A stretch of 64,000 nucleotides of DNA, taken from positions 6,532-70,531 of the forward strand of contig JAUCBJ010009113.1 of assembly GCA_032718475.1 (NCBI GenBank), given 5' to 3'. This document shows, in pieces, positions 31,651-41,733 of the stretch. The position numbers and the translations under genes are program-made. The notes below the pieces were generated by a model. The model searched no databases. It was not told where the DNA came from and saw only the letters and a program-made list of their open reading frames with translations. This DNA comes from Nemertoderma westbladi (lineage: Eukaryota; Xenacoelomorpha; Nemertodermatida; Nemertodermatidae). Within the stretch, counting starts at the first letter, position 1. Every line of letters begins with the position of its first letter.

Positions 31651-33037
31651 TAATTGAAGAGATACGCCTATTCCTACTATTGGAAGAGACGGTAACAATA
31701 CCTGCAATATCTTACTGTAAAGTTTGTAAATCAAATCATAAATCCGACCTTCTCACCAAAACAGTAAACTCTAAGTAAGCGAATATATTGCAGTATCAAT
31801 CTCTTATAACCGGTGAGGCAGAAAACAGTCTACGAGCAGACAAACTTCGATAAAACAAAATCCCGCGCAGCGAATCCTAAAATCAGGCTGACTCACTGAC
31901 GGACTAAAGGGCTCGTATACTTTGCCGCGGTGTGATTTATATAGTTGGGCAAAGGGATGCTAGCTAGGTACAGAGGCAGATATTTGGAGATGTCTAACTA
32001 GAGCGAGCAAAGTGCAGTAAGGACGAAAGTTAATTTTATATATTTTGAGGTGTAAAGAATTTCTAACGCGCGTGTGTCAATTCTGAACGGTCAAAGCAGT
32101 TTTGCTCCTTCACATATATAATTACTGGGTACGGTGTGCATTTTACGAATATTCTAATTTTATAACTTGTAGGTCCAATACTCACGAATGATAAGGTTCC
32201 TTCCCCTCTTGCGTATTTCCAGGACTCAAATTCAGGCATAGGGTTAATGCTACGCCCAGAATTCGGCAATTTTAGGTACCAGGTCCCTGATACTAAGAAG
32301 AGATGTGTTAGTTTACTACTGTAGGCGTACGGGTACTAATAGCTATCCTGGCTCCTATCTAGAATTTTAGTCACCCAGGTAGTCCGGGTAACTTCCTATT
32401 AGGGCGTTGGCGGGGACACGGTAGATGTTAGTATATCCCTGATAGCCTCAATTTATTTGCGCCTAGTGTAAACTGCCCTACCGCCTGAACGGTACAATCC
32501 CAATTCAGGTGAAAACACAGCAACCCCCCTAGCCTACAAGTTCTAATGCAATGGACACTGTCGTACTACAAATAGTCGCACACACACCTGTACTTAGCAA
32601 GAGTTAAGCGTACAGTTTGCTGCACCCTAACCAATTGTATGCCTTGTACCGGTGTGCCTACGTCCTATCTGCGTACTAGTATCTGCCTGCGCTCTCTCCC
32701 TCCCCCGTAGGAATATGAAGGTCTACTGCGGTTTTTTCCTGAATCAAGACAGTACAGCCCCTATGATGTAATTTTAGGCTTACAGCGTGTCACTACGTCT
32801 ACCTTTTGATCTTTTGGTCTTACACTTAGGTAGCAAGGATCGAACGCTGTCTAACCTTTCAGGCGATGGGCGAATAACTCTAGATGGTATTGCGGGTTGT
32901 CTCTCGTCTACATTCCCCCGATGTTCCCGTTCATTGCTGCGGCCCGATCTCTAGCCGGCCATCCTGTCCCTTAAGTTTGTTCACCGTAGTGAATCATGGT
33001 AAAACAGATAGAAAAGCAGATTAGCGATAATTCTGAC

Positions 33038-33043
33038 TTTATT
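33038..33043 (-). terminator. AATAAA polyadenylation signal in the inner LTR
   Basis: On the minus strand CTGTAATAAAGTCAG lies downstream of the LTR TATA box. The copy at 18087-18092 in the 3' LTR would end the element transcript. Confidence 0.5.
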
Positions 33044-33129
33044 ACAGAAGATATAATTATAATACAATGTAATCTGAAATAAACTAAGCACGACAGAATA
33101 TTGATAAGATAATCTGAGAAGTAGAAGTG

Positions 33130-33191
33130 AATATAGATTGAGATATAAGATTGAAGTAGTGAACTAATGAACGAAATCGCACCTTTATATA
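33130..33191 (-). promoter_or_regulatory. Likely LTR promoter: TATATAAAGG with downstream initiator-like site
   Basis: On the minus strand GGTATATAAAGGTGCG gives a strong TATA box at 33191-33182. TTCATTAG and TTCACT lie roughly 15-30 bases further on. An AATAAA signal (33043-33038) follows about 140 bases after the TATA box, so U3-R-U5 can be laid out. The same sites exist in the 3' LTR. Confidence 0.55.
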
Positions 33192-33398
33192 CCAAATTTG
33201 TGCCGCAATCAATCGAGAAAATTCTCGATTGTTCTATGGGTTCTAACAGGGTTTTAAAGATAGCTATTGGTCCAGCTAATATATAACTTGCACGACATTG
33301 GTTACAATCAAATAACTACAGTCTCATTGGTACAGACAAATGCAATTAATTTGTAGCGGTTAATTTAAATGAGTTGAAATTCTGCACAAAAAATAATT

Positions 33399-33475
33399 CG
33401 CACTTACTAGGATTCGAACTCGATACCTACTACACATATAATTTCCAACGCTCTACCAACTGAGCTACTGAACCA
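33399..33475 (-). repeat. tRNA-like block inside the inner 5' LTR
   Basis: Same block as at 18446-18523 with one base change (GCACTTACT versus GCAATTACT on the plus strand). It lies upstream of the TATA box in element sense, so an A/B-box Pol III promoter would sit in U3 on the sense strand. Confidence 0.7.
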
Positions 33476-33600
33476 CTTGACCGATAGGCGCACAAATGAT
33501 AGAACCAATACGAATGAGAACTCAAAGCAATCTTTACAAAGTTAATTCGAATAAAATAAAATTTTGAAAATCCACGGCATTTAGGGAATATAATTCTATA

Positions 33601-33605
33601 CGGAC
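33601..33605. other. Target site duplication CGGAC, right copy
   Basis: It matches 16697-16701. Confidence 0.93.
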
Positions 33606-36600
33606 TCCCGTTTGATTTATCAGAAGCTGCCTGGGAAGACATACACCGGATGGGAGTAGCCAAAGAAACCATAGATCCCGCTGTGTGGAAGAGGTCCGCA
33701 GCCGGATACGCACAGGGATTCTTCAGCTCTATGGAGCGAGTAGAAAAACAACTGTTACAACAACCTCAGGGACCTCAAGAGCAGGGACAGCTGCTTTATC
33801 AAGTAAGAGAAAGAATTCTACGAATCAGGTTAATATTATCGGCCTTTGAGGAGGCTTCTAAACGAAGACAAGACACGTCGTTGCAAGTTGCCGTAAAAAC
33901 TTGGTTTCAACGGGTGAGTCGCCAGGTTCAAGGAACAGCTCAGTGGAAAGCTCAGCTAGAGGAGCGATCAACCCATGGAGAATCAACAGACGCTACTTTT
34001 TCCCAAGTGGAAAGTGAAGCGACGGCAGAGAAACCGCATAAGAGGGATGCCATTGACATCTATCTGTCGGACTATCAACGTTTTTTAGGTAATGACGAGT
34101 TGAGGAGAAGGTTAGAGGGACTTAGCCCTAATAGTGAAGGAACCAAGCTTGTGTTGGATGCCATCGATGTGGAAATGAGAGCTGCGAATCAGGCTAAATT
34201 CGATGAACAACTCCGCATCGCTAGAGACCAAGAGGAAAGGGTTAAGAAAAAACGTATAGAAGACAGAAAGGCAGCGGCAGTAGCAGCAGCAGTGGCATCG
34301 GCAGAAGCGGAAAGAAAGGCGGCAGCGGCAGAGGCAGAAGCGGGAAGAAAGGCGGCAGCGGCAGAAGCCGAAGCGGAAAGAAAGGCGGCAGCGGCAGAGG
34401 CCGAAGCGGAAAGAAAGGCGACAGCGGCAGAGGCCGAAGTGGAAAGAAAAGTGGCAGAGGCAGTAGCAGAAGCAGAACGGAGAGCGACTGAAGAAATCAC
34501 CCAGTTAGAATTGGAAAACATTCAGGAGAATCAAGACTGCATAAATAAACAGTTAACAGCTAGCAATATGCAGATGATGAATCGATCTACTCCCAAACGA
34601 CAGGGATATACATCATCTGAGGAAGGTGATACCACCGATACTGAAGGCAAAGGAAATAGATCTCGTTTAAGCAGACGTAAAAGAACATTCCACCGTCAGA
34701 AATTGCCTGATTTGCCTCCAGCTGTTAGAAGGCAACTAAATAACACCAACTTAGGTAGTACAGAGCCCACAGACCAAATAATTAAAATAGAAAGACTCCC
34801 TACTATAGTAGATGAGCCTGAAATAATTAGGCCTGTTCTTGAAATCACCCCTTCGGTGATAGACATACCTGTGCTCCCTGAGACTACCTCTAAATTCCCT
34901 TTGCATAGCACTAAGCTACCTGTGCCCCGTAGAACTGCCCCGGATACAGTTCAGGTCCTGGACCCCGAGCGAATTATTCATAATTTGTCGCCCGTTGTCC
35001 CTCGTCCGCCCGCTACAACGTTGGCGACTCCCGCTTCGGCGGTCGAATGGGTGGACGAGAGACGGCGGGGGATGGATATCCTGCTCGGGCAGATGCAGGA
35101 GACTGTCCAGCAATTCAAGGGCACAGTAAGGGAAAGTAGGCTAGAGTTGCAAGAAGTGCAGCAAAGTATCGCGCTCGAACGCGATAAATTAGTAAACACA
35201 CAAAGGGGTATACCACCACCCTCAGTAACAATGTGTCAACCTGTTAGGTCTGAAGTATCTCATGCGCAAGGTGTGGAGCCTACACGCATATATACTGCTA
35301 GCGAAGTCGAAACTCCTATAGTGAACCCTATTAAGGGTAATTATATGCCTGTTGATAATGACATTCCCTATAGAGTTTATCATAATCCGAGAAATTTATA
35401 TACCGATAACTCGATATTAAATAACACGATGGCCCAAGAAAGTTTTACGCGTCAAATGGCTAGAACCGAAGCCCGGCAAGCGGTGAAGGTGGGAGAGATA
35501 GTCAAATTCAATGGAGATGAGATGAAATGGTTACCTTTTAATGAATATTACAAAGATAACATACAGAACTCTGTACTATCTAATGGAGAAAAACTTAGAT
35601 ACCTCATCGAGTGCTTGGAAGGATCTCCCAAGTTAATGGCGTTAAAGTTTATTGGACATCCAGACGGATTAAGACAAGTTTGGGACACACTAAACATCAG
35701 GTATGGTAATAGGAATAATATCGCTAAGTATTTATATGCAAAATTAGTAGCGCCCAGAAAGTTCATCAGCAGTGGGATAATAGAGTTTTCCGATGAGATT
35801 CAAGTGATCTGTAGACAATTAGATTGGTTAGGTAAGTCTCATGAATACCAAAGTTCTATGGTCATTGGAGCTGTGGCTTCTACTTTACCGAAAGGTGGGG
35901 TAGGCACACGCTGGGATAAGAAAGTACTATATATGATGGAACAACAACGACGAGACCCTACCATGGCTGATCTCATGTCATTCTTGGATGGAGAAGTGAA
36001 ATTGCAACTCCTCAAGCAGTCCCGAGAGAAGACACCGGAAAACAAGGTAAGTGAAAAACCCGTCTCTAGGAGAAAGGTAACACCAGTGTGTTATACAGAC
36101 GACGGCGAAAGCCAGACTTCTCAAGGAGAAGATAGCGGGAAAGACACTGATAGATCTTATTATGTCAATAAAATGCCTAAAGATCAGGTAAGTAAATTCA
36201 AGTCTCGAGCAAATGACAGGAGAGAACCGATAAGAAAAACTCCTCCCACGTCTCCCAAGAGAATTCAGGTGAGAAAGCCCGAAGAAAAGGCAAGTCTACA
36301 CAATGTGACTCAGAATAAAGTAAGTAACATCAAACCGAAATGTGCGCTGTGTGACGGGACCCACCATTTGAATAGGTGTGATGAATTTCTAAAGAAATCA
36401 TTAACGGAGAGACGCGAAGTCATGTGGGATAAGCGGTTATGTTATAATTGCCTCAGACAAGGACACCAACGGCGAACCTGTTTCTCTGACATAAGGTGTG
36501 CAAAGTGTGGTGCGAAACATCATATCTTGTTGCACGCTGAATTCGATCGAAATAGTCCGAATCAGGTAAGTGATTCCGAGCTACATGTCCAATTCAGTGA

Positions 36601-38173
36601 TGTGAACGACACTGATCAATCTGAGATGGAAGGATTCTATACAGACGAGTTCTCCGACGAAAACGAATCCTGTTACATGATAAATACCGCAGTGTATCGA
36701 GCACTCACATATGAAAAAGATACAGACAACGACTTTACTCTAACTACTTCTGAGCGACAACCATCTTGGAAAGAGCCATCTTCCAATGTAGGGATCCGAG
36801 AGTTTCCTGTGGTGCAAGTAAGGGTTCACGGACCTGAGAGGAGTTATGTAGTGAACGCCCTCCTTGACTCCGGTAGTACAGGAACATTCATCGACAAAGA
36901 GCTAGCCGAAGATATATTTGCTGGACAACCCAAGTTCCAAACTAAGCTCAACATGTCCGGCATTATGCAAGTTTGGAAATCTACAATAACAGCTGATTAT
37001 TATGTAGGCGCGTTGTCCACCCCACAAGACGAACTAGGAGAACATAGCATAAGGTCAGTGAAAATGGTAGCTATAAAGAACTTCGCTACTACTCAAGCAG
37101 ACCTTTATAATTGGGACGAGGATGAGAGCATCCAACATCTTAACATACCTCGATTCCAGACTGATTATCCTGGAGTGCAAATACTCATCGGCCAAAACGC
37201 GCATGAGGCGCTGGAGACATTAGAGAAACGGCCTGCTCAACCGCAGCCACTACAGACCTATGCGGTAAGAACTAGAGTAGGTTGGTACTTTACTGGCCCT
37301 TCCCGTAGAACACTCAGAGAAAGACTACCGCCAGAGAGCGTATGCCAGGTGAGTGAATGGGAAGATGATACCAGTGAGGGAGACAACTTAACTGAGGGAA
37401 CTCCATACTCCTCAGATAATGACGACGTTCACCAGCTTTTTGATGAGGAGAATACCATCGATCTCCTTAAGGAAAACGAGGCTTGGCAAAACCAAGTGAA
37501 CTTATGTCAACTTCTCTATCCATCTGAACGAGAAGCTTACAACGACGAGTTAAATGACGTCATTGAGCGTTGCAATGCCAAGACTCGAGATGAACATGCT
37601 GTACGATTCTTTACGCAAGAGGCGGTAGAGCCCAATTCCTACGATAAAGCCTTGTCGGTGGAAGAGGAAAGGGCCAAGCAGATCCAAGAGACAACTACAC
37701 GTTTCCTCAAAGATCAAGGAAGGTACGAAGTCGGTTTACCTTTTCGCAAGAGAGAACCGAAGTTCATCAATAACAGACCTTTGGCGGAAAAAAGAATCGC
37801 GCAACTCCATCGACGCCTTACGGCTAATTCTTCAGCTAAAGCAATGTATCAAACGCAGCTGGAAAAATTTATTAGTAAGGGATACGCAGAGAGAGTACCG
37901 GAAGAAACACCTATGACTGAAAGAACGTATTACTTAACTCACCATTACGTTCCTAAACCCGGTAAGCCACACGAAGTGAGAGTAGTGTTTGATGGCTCCG
38001 CTCTTTACATGGGTCAATCCCTTAACTCTGAATTGTTACCCGAACCCAACTTGCTTCAATCTTTGTTGGGAATTCTTTTAAGATTGAGACAATATTCGAT
38101 TGCTTTCGCCTCCGATATAGAAGGCATGTTCTTACAAGTCAAGGTGCTAGATAGGGATCGAGATAGTAATTAA
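33606..38173 (+). CDS. Outer element gag-protease-partial RT (rest of the interrupted frame)
   Basis: The frame continuing from 16701 resumes here. The ATG at 33650 is internal and is not the true start. Domains: helical region with five 11-residue Ala/Glu/Lys repeats (ERKAAAAEAEA, 34308-34470); BEL gag domain (VKFNGDEMKWLPFNEYY, about 35500); zinc-knuckle region (CALCDGTHHLNRC about 36345, CYNCLRQGHQRRTC about 36440); aspartic protease (LLDSGSTGTFID, about 36860); N-terminal RT (FINNRPLAEKRI to DIEGMFLQV, about 37770-38140). The product stops two residues after DRDRDS, the same place where the inner element continues into LRFLWYP. The catalytic YxDD, RNase H and integrase are absent. Abrupt loss at a conserved position indicates a deletion, not drift. 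Confidence 0.9.
34308..34470 (+). repeat. 33-bp repeats coding for an Ala/Glu/Lys helix
   Basis: About five copies of a 33-bp unit (GAAAGAAAGGCGGCAGCGGC and onward) encode ERKAAAAEAEA. The pattern suggests a long charged helix or coiled coil in gag. Confidence 0.9.
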
Positions 38174-39174
38174 ATAAATAATAAGCAAATATTAATTATT
38201 TAATATTTGCAAATCTAATAAATCAAAATCTGTAAATTCAGATCCTTCAACAATTCTAGTCAATTAAGATATCGTAGCATTTACCGATATTCTTAAAAAG
38301 ACAATTGTCATAGAATTAAGGATCTTGTGTCCCCAGACATATTCTAGAATCAAAATATGTCCATTTAATTATCAAATAATAAAATTTCAGGGAATAATTT
38401 AAATTCATGCCTTTTAATGAATTTAATAAATTGCCATTTTTACGCAATTTATAACATTCCCAAAATTCCATTAATTAATAGATCAAGGGAGCGGAGATTT
38501 ATCTTATTATGCCTATGAGTGTGCGAAAGTCTCCCAAACATAGTCAATAGCCGATAAAATTCATAAAGTCATGTATAAAACCGAACATTGACTATTAAAG
38601 AATACTATTAAATAACATCCCAGATCTGTATGCATTGGAATTACCCTAATTCTACCGCTAGCTTTGCATAATGTCACCATAGCAACAACCACGCTAGAAT
38701 TAGAATTGAGTTAAAAGAACAATAGAAAGCTTGTCCCATTGAATAGCATAGGGAATAAATAGCGCACTACTAGTATCCAAGGATACATAATAATACAGTG
38801 ACATTCTGGAAGGCATTGACTAACGGACAAATGGCCCGAATGTGCGTAGTTGTGACCAGTTGTGTGGTATTTGTGAGTTTATAGGTGAATGTTACTGCTA
38901 AGGTGTGTTTACAGTAGCTAGTCGCAATCGTAAAAGTAACCTAACTCTCCAAGGAAAACCTGAAGTACATCTAAGCCTTTGGGACGGACAGTTGAGTGAC
39001 TTGTGCCGGTTGTCGTTGTCGTTGTGCGGCTACGTCGTTGGCGAAAGTACAGCGGCGACGACACATCGGCGCTGAGGATCTCGTACTGTCCGGGGGTTGA
39101 TTGGGGTAGGCAGCGACGCCCGCTCGCCTAAATGTGGACTCATTATAATATGGACAAACTCATATATAGCAAAT
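38174..39174 (+). other. AT-rich non-coding segment after the RT truncation
   Basis: No gene is visible. It begins with a perfect inverted repeat at 38185-38210 (GCAAATATTAA, 4-base loop, TTAATATTTGC). At 38487-38494 there is a GGGAGCGG tract like those next to both 3' LTRs. This could be 3' sequence brought in by the deletion, or a fragment of another element. Confidence 0.5.
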
Positions 39175-39480
39175 ATGACGGAGTTGATAGAAGATGGTCT
39201 TGGTATCGGGGAGCGATATACTCTACTTTTACAAGCGTTTGTTGATAGCTTAATACGCGGCGACGTTAGTCCAACTGCTGCGGAGGACGATGGTCGTTAT
39301 ATCGAACCGCCAATGTCCCAAGAGCAGCTCACGCGTGAGTTGGACTACAGAAAATTCGCTGCTCGATATACGCAGCGTAATGGTACGTATATGGGCTTCT
39401 TAACTACTGGTCATCCTATCGATTTACACAATACGGACTATGTCGACTATATATCCTGCCCAGCGGAGTCGGAACCATAA
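39175..39480 (+). CDS. Possible small accessory ORF of the outer element (101 aa)
   Basis: ATG 39175 opens MTELIEDGLGIGERYTLLLQ and ends at TAA 39478. Composition is ordinary protein-like (acidic, mixed charge) with no recognisable domain, signal peptide or transmembrane segment. It lies between truncated pol and the 3' LTR, the position where the inner element has its accessory gene, but I see no similarity between them. It could be the first exon or first surviving block of a decayed accessory gene. Confidence 0.4.
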   Translation: MTELIEDGLGIGERYTLLLQAFVDSLIRGDVSPTAAEDDGRYIEPPMSQEQLTRELDYRKFAARYTQRNGTYMGFLTTGHPIDLHNTDYVDYISCPAESEP

Positions 39481-39682
39481 ACTGAAATTCGAATGCGAAA
39501 ATTCTATTCGAAATCGACTCGAAAGAAAAGACACTAAAGAAACAAATGGACGCGGTAACTCCAACGTATATTTGGAATTCTTGATAGAAGCATTGTAACA
39601 ATAAATAAATATCACCGCGTTTACCTTACCAGACGTGCGTCTTTGGTATTATTACGATAAATGCCCTAGACCCAACTAATAA

Positions 39683-40458
39683 ACGGAAAGACATAAACAT
39701 CCACGGAAACCGAAACTTGTTGACGTATCACCTATGCTCACTCGGCTCGAACGATCCTGGAGTAAACCTACGATCAGAGTCCCGGAATACTCGGTCAAAC
39801 CTCCTCATTCCTTAGTTGGACCTCAGACCTGCGATCCTGGTGGTGTCGCGGATCCTCGCGGACTGTATTCACTGTTCAAGATCTAGTGCTACCCTAACAA
39901 TTAATCGGTAACACTCCGACAGTGATTTCTAGCTAGCCGCCCATCTTACCTAGCCGGATTGTGACGCGGACACCTAATATCATTATCCAACCGGATGGTT
40001 GTCCCCGTTTAACGCGATACAACCCCTCATCAAGGTGAAGGAGAGCGTTGTACGAAACGAGTTAAACGCTATTCTATAAAGATCAAAAAAGAAACCTGCG
40101 TTTGTTCAGATAAACGTAAGTTATAACAGTAAGTCCAATCGATAAACGAATTGGCCTTATCTCAATTCGATTGGGAAATCCAGAATCTCTAAGAAGTTAT
40201 CGAACTTGGACGATCCTATTCTCTGCGAGAGTTTTTGGATGAACGTATCCAGCTACGAGCGGAGGAAAATCAGCTCGAGGAGAAGCATATCGAAACGGCA
40301 GATACCTCGACCACAATCCTACACCTTCTGATGCAATCATATTGCACCCTTCACCCAGGAGTTATGGCCCTCCTAGTAAAGTGGCTCCCCCCAAAGAGAA
40401 AAAGACTCTTGCTAGCCTCAAAAAACTGCGTAAACGCCGTCTGCGTAAGAAAGGCTAA
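39683..40458 (+). pseudogene. Remnants of a post-pol accessory gene in the outer element
   Basis: Three protein-like blocks lie in different frames. Block 39683-39886 includes KLVDVSPMLTRLERSW and VPEYSVKPPHSLVGPQ. Block 40193 onward includes EVIELGRSYSLREFLDERIQ followed by a Glu-rich helix. Block 40243-40458 ends in the strongly basic KKLRKRRLRKKG. The last two overlap in different frames, which suggests a frameshift near 40320. A basic C-terminal tail parallels the RG-rich tail of the inner accessory protein. Splicing instead of decay is possible. Confidence 0.4.
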
Positions 40459-40526
40459 CTGTTTAGAGTATCTTTATATTTTAGAAACTGTGATTTGTTA
40501 TATTTTATAGACTTAAATCCCATTTT

Positions 40527-40536
40527 CTGGGAGCGG
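40527..40536 (+). promoter_or_regulatory. Purine-rich tract next to the outer 3' LTR
   Basis: CTGGGAGCGG directly precedes the LTR TG. The inner element has CATGGAGCGG at the same place in its own orientation (18659-18650). It is the probable plus-strand primer site. Confidence 0.55.
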
Positions 40537-41728
40537 TGTAAAAGCTTTTGCGTAATTAGCCGGTTATTTTCCCTTAAAGTACTCTGTAGTTGGTTTGCCA
40601 GGCATAAAAAGGCCGTGCCCTTGCTGTACTGGTGTTTTAGGGGACATAAAAGTCATTTCTTATGTATTTGTACTGTATTTGTACTTTAGAGGACATAATC
40701 CACAATCTCGTGACGCAATAGCTGGATACTTTGAAAACAGTGTCGCTACCATGACGACGGCTAGCAGCTGATATTGCCACGTCGACGTTTCTTTGTTTCT
40801 TTGTTCTCTCGTTGTTCAGGTTGACCAATCAGAGCGTTTGTTGTCTCTGTGTTGAAGGTGTATACAGAAACTCAGTAGTTCAGTGTTATGTTTTTGCCCA
40901 GAGCCTAAGAACCGGCTTTTGGCACCTCCGTGTTTTCAGTTTTAGTCTTACACTAGTAGGCTTAATTATAAGGACATATATCCGTTATCTGATGTCTGAT
41001 CACTGCATTTATCACAACATAACATACCATACCTAATCAAACAACCTGTGCATACTTTTATATTGTTATACTGCTATTTACTGTCAGTTCTTCATAATAT
41101 GGTTGATGAATTATTATATTTGGAATAACGATAAATAACCCCGAAACCCAATATTCTTGATATACCGAAGGTAAGAGAGAAGGGTTACATATAACAATTG
41201 TGACTTATGTTAAAGTGGTTTGAAGTGAATCTAATGTTATTTGATAGACCCTACATGATTCGGTCCGTGTTCCTTTTATATATAACTAAAATCAGTGAAG
41301 ATCGGCAGATCAGTGTGCAGTATTGTGCAGCATTGTGTATGAGTGAACCTGATAACGAAGCATTTCCTAAAGAATGCGCCATATATGTGAATTATAACTA
41401 AGCCATATCGTTGTGAGTAGTTTAAGTCATAACTCTGTGTATATAGATAGAGCGCCACGTCCTAAAGGAACTGTTAATATTTCCCGAAGGTGAATAATAT
41501 TGTCAGAGATTATACTGTCAGTCGAATAATACATTAAGCTTACATAGCAATAAGATTAAGCCGTCGAACCCAATCTCCCGGGTATATCCAGCGGGTGAAT
41601 GATCGCGCACAGATTGGTTTCGACTAGTGTAGTGAATTAAATACTTGTCATAGACTAAAAGTGATTTATTATCTAGAAGACATCCTAATTTGGCGGGTTA
41701 AACTGCCAAAGGTCTGAAAGCGCGAACA
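40537..41728 (+). repeat. 3' LTR of the outer retrotransposon (1192 bp)
   Basis: It matches the 5' LTR at 12666-13862 with only a 5-bp indel that I can find. It ends GCGAACA directly before the GACAC duplication and host sequence. Confidence 0.95.
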
Positions 41729-41733
41729 GACAC
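41729..41733. other. Target site duplication GACAC, right copy
   Basis: It matches 12661-12665 and defines the right edge of the outer element insertion. Confidence 0.93.

Larger units (their letters stand above)
16702..33600 (-). mobile_element. Inner BEL/Pao retrotransposon, 16.9 kb, inserted in the outer gag
   Basis: Direct LTRs at 16702-18649 and 31651-33600 are flanked by the 5-bp duplication CGGAC. All coding frames are on the minus strand, so the 5' LTR is 31651-33600. Order in element sense: 5' LTR, leader with hairpins (31650-30841), gag-protease-RT-RNase H-integrase (30840-21901, one internal stop), structured spacer (21900-21243), accessory zinc-knuckle gene (21242-19540), AT-rich 3' region, 3' LTR. 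The domain order and the integrase C-terminal domain are typical of BEL/Pao. At 16.9 kb it is much longer than usual members, which I recall as about 5-9 kb, because of long LTRs, a long gag and the extra gene. LTR termini are TA...TA rather than TG...CA. No clear primer-binding site is seen. Confidence 0.95.
31651..33600 (-). repeat. 5' LTR of the inner element (1950 bp)
   Basis: This is the direct repeat of 16702-18649, and the copy expected to drive transcription of the minus-strand genes. In element sense it runs from 33600 to 31651. Confidence 0.95.
12666..41728 (+). mobile_element. Outer BEL/Pao-like LTR retrotransposon, with a nested element inside
   Basis: Two direct LTRs (12666-13862 and 40537-41728) start TGTAAAAG and end GCGAACA. 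They are flanked by the 5-bp target duplication GACAC (12661-12665 and 41729-41733), so both insertion junctions are intact. Without the inner element and its duplicated target (16702-33605) the length is 12,159 bp. Order: LTR, 2.3-kb leader, gag-protease-partial RT frame, post-pol region, purine-rich tract, LTR. Pol ends inside RT; no YxDD, RNase H or integrase is found. No primer-binding site starting with TGG is recognisable after the 5' LTR. The element is therefore non-autonomous. Confidence 0.93.
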
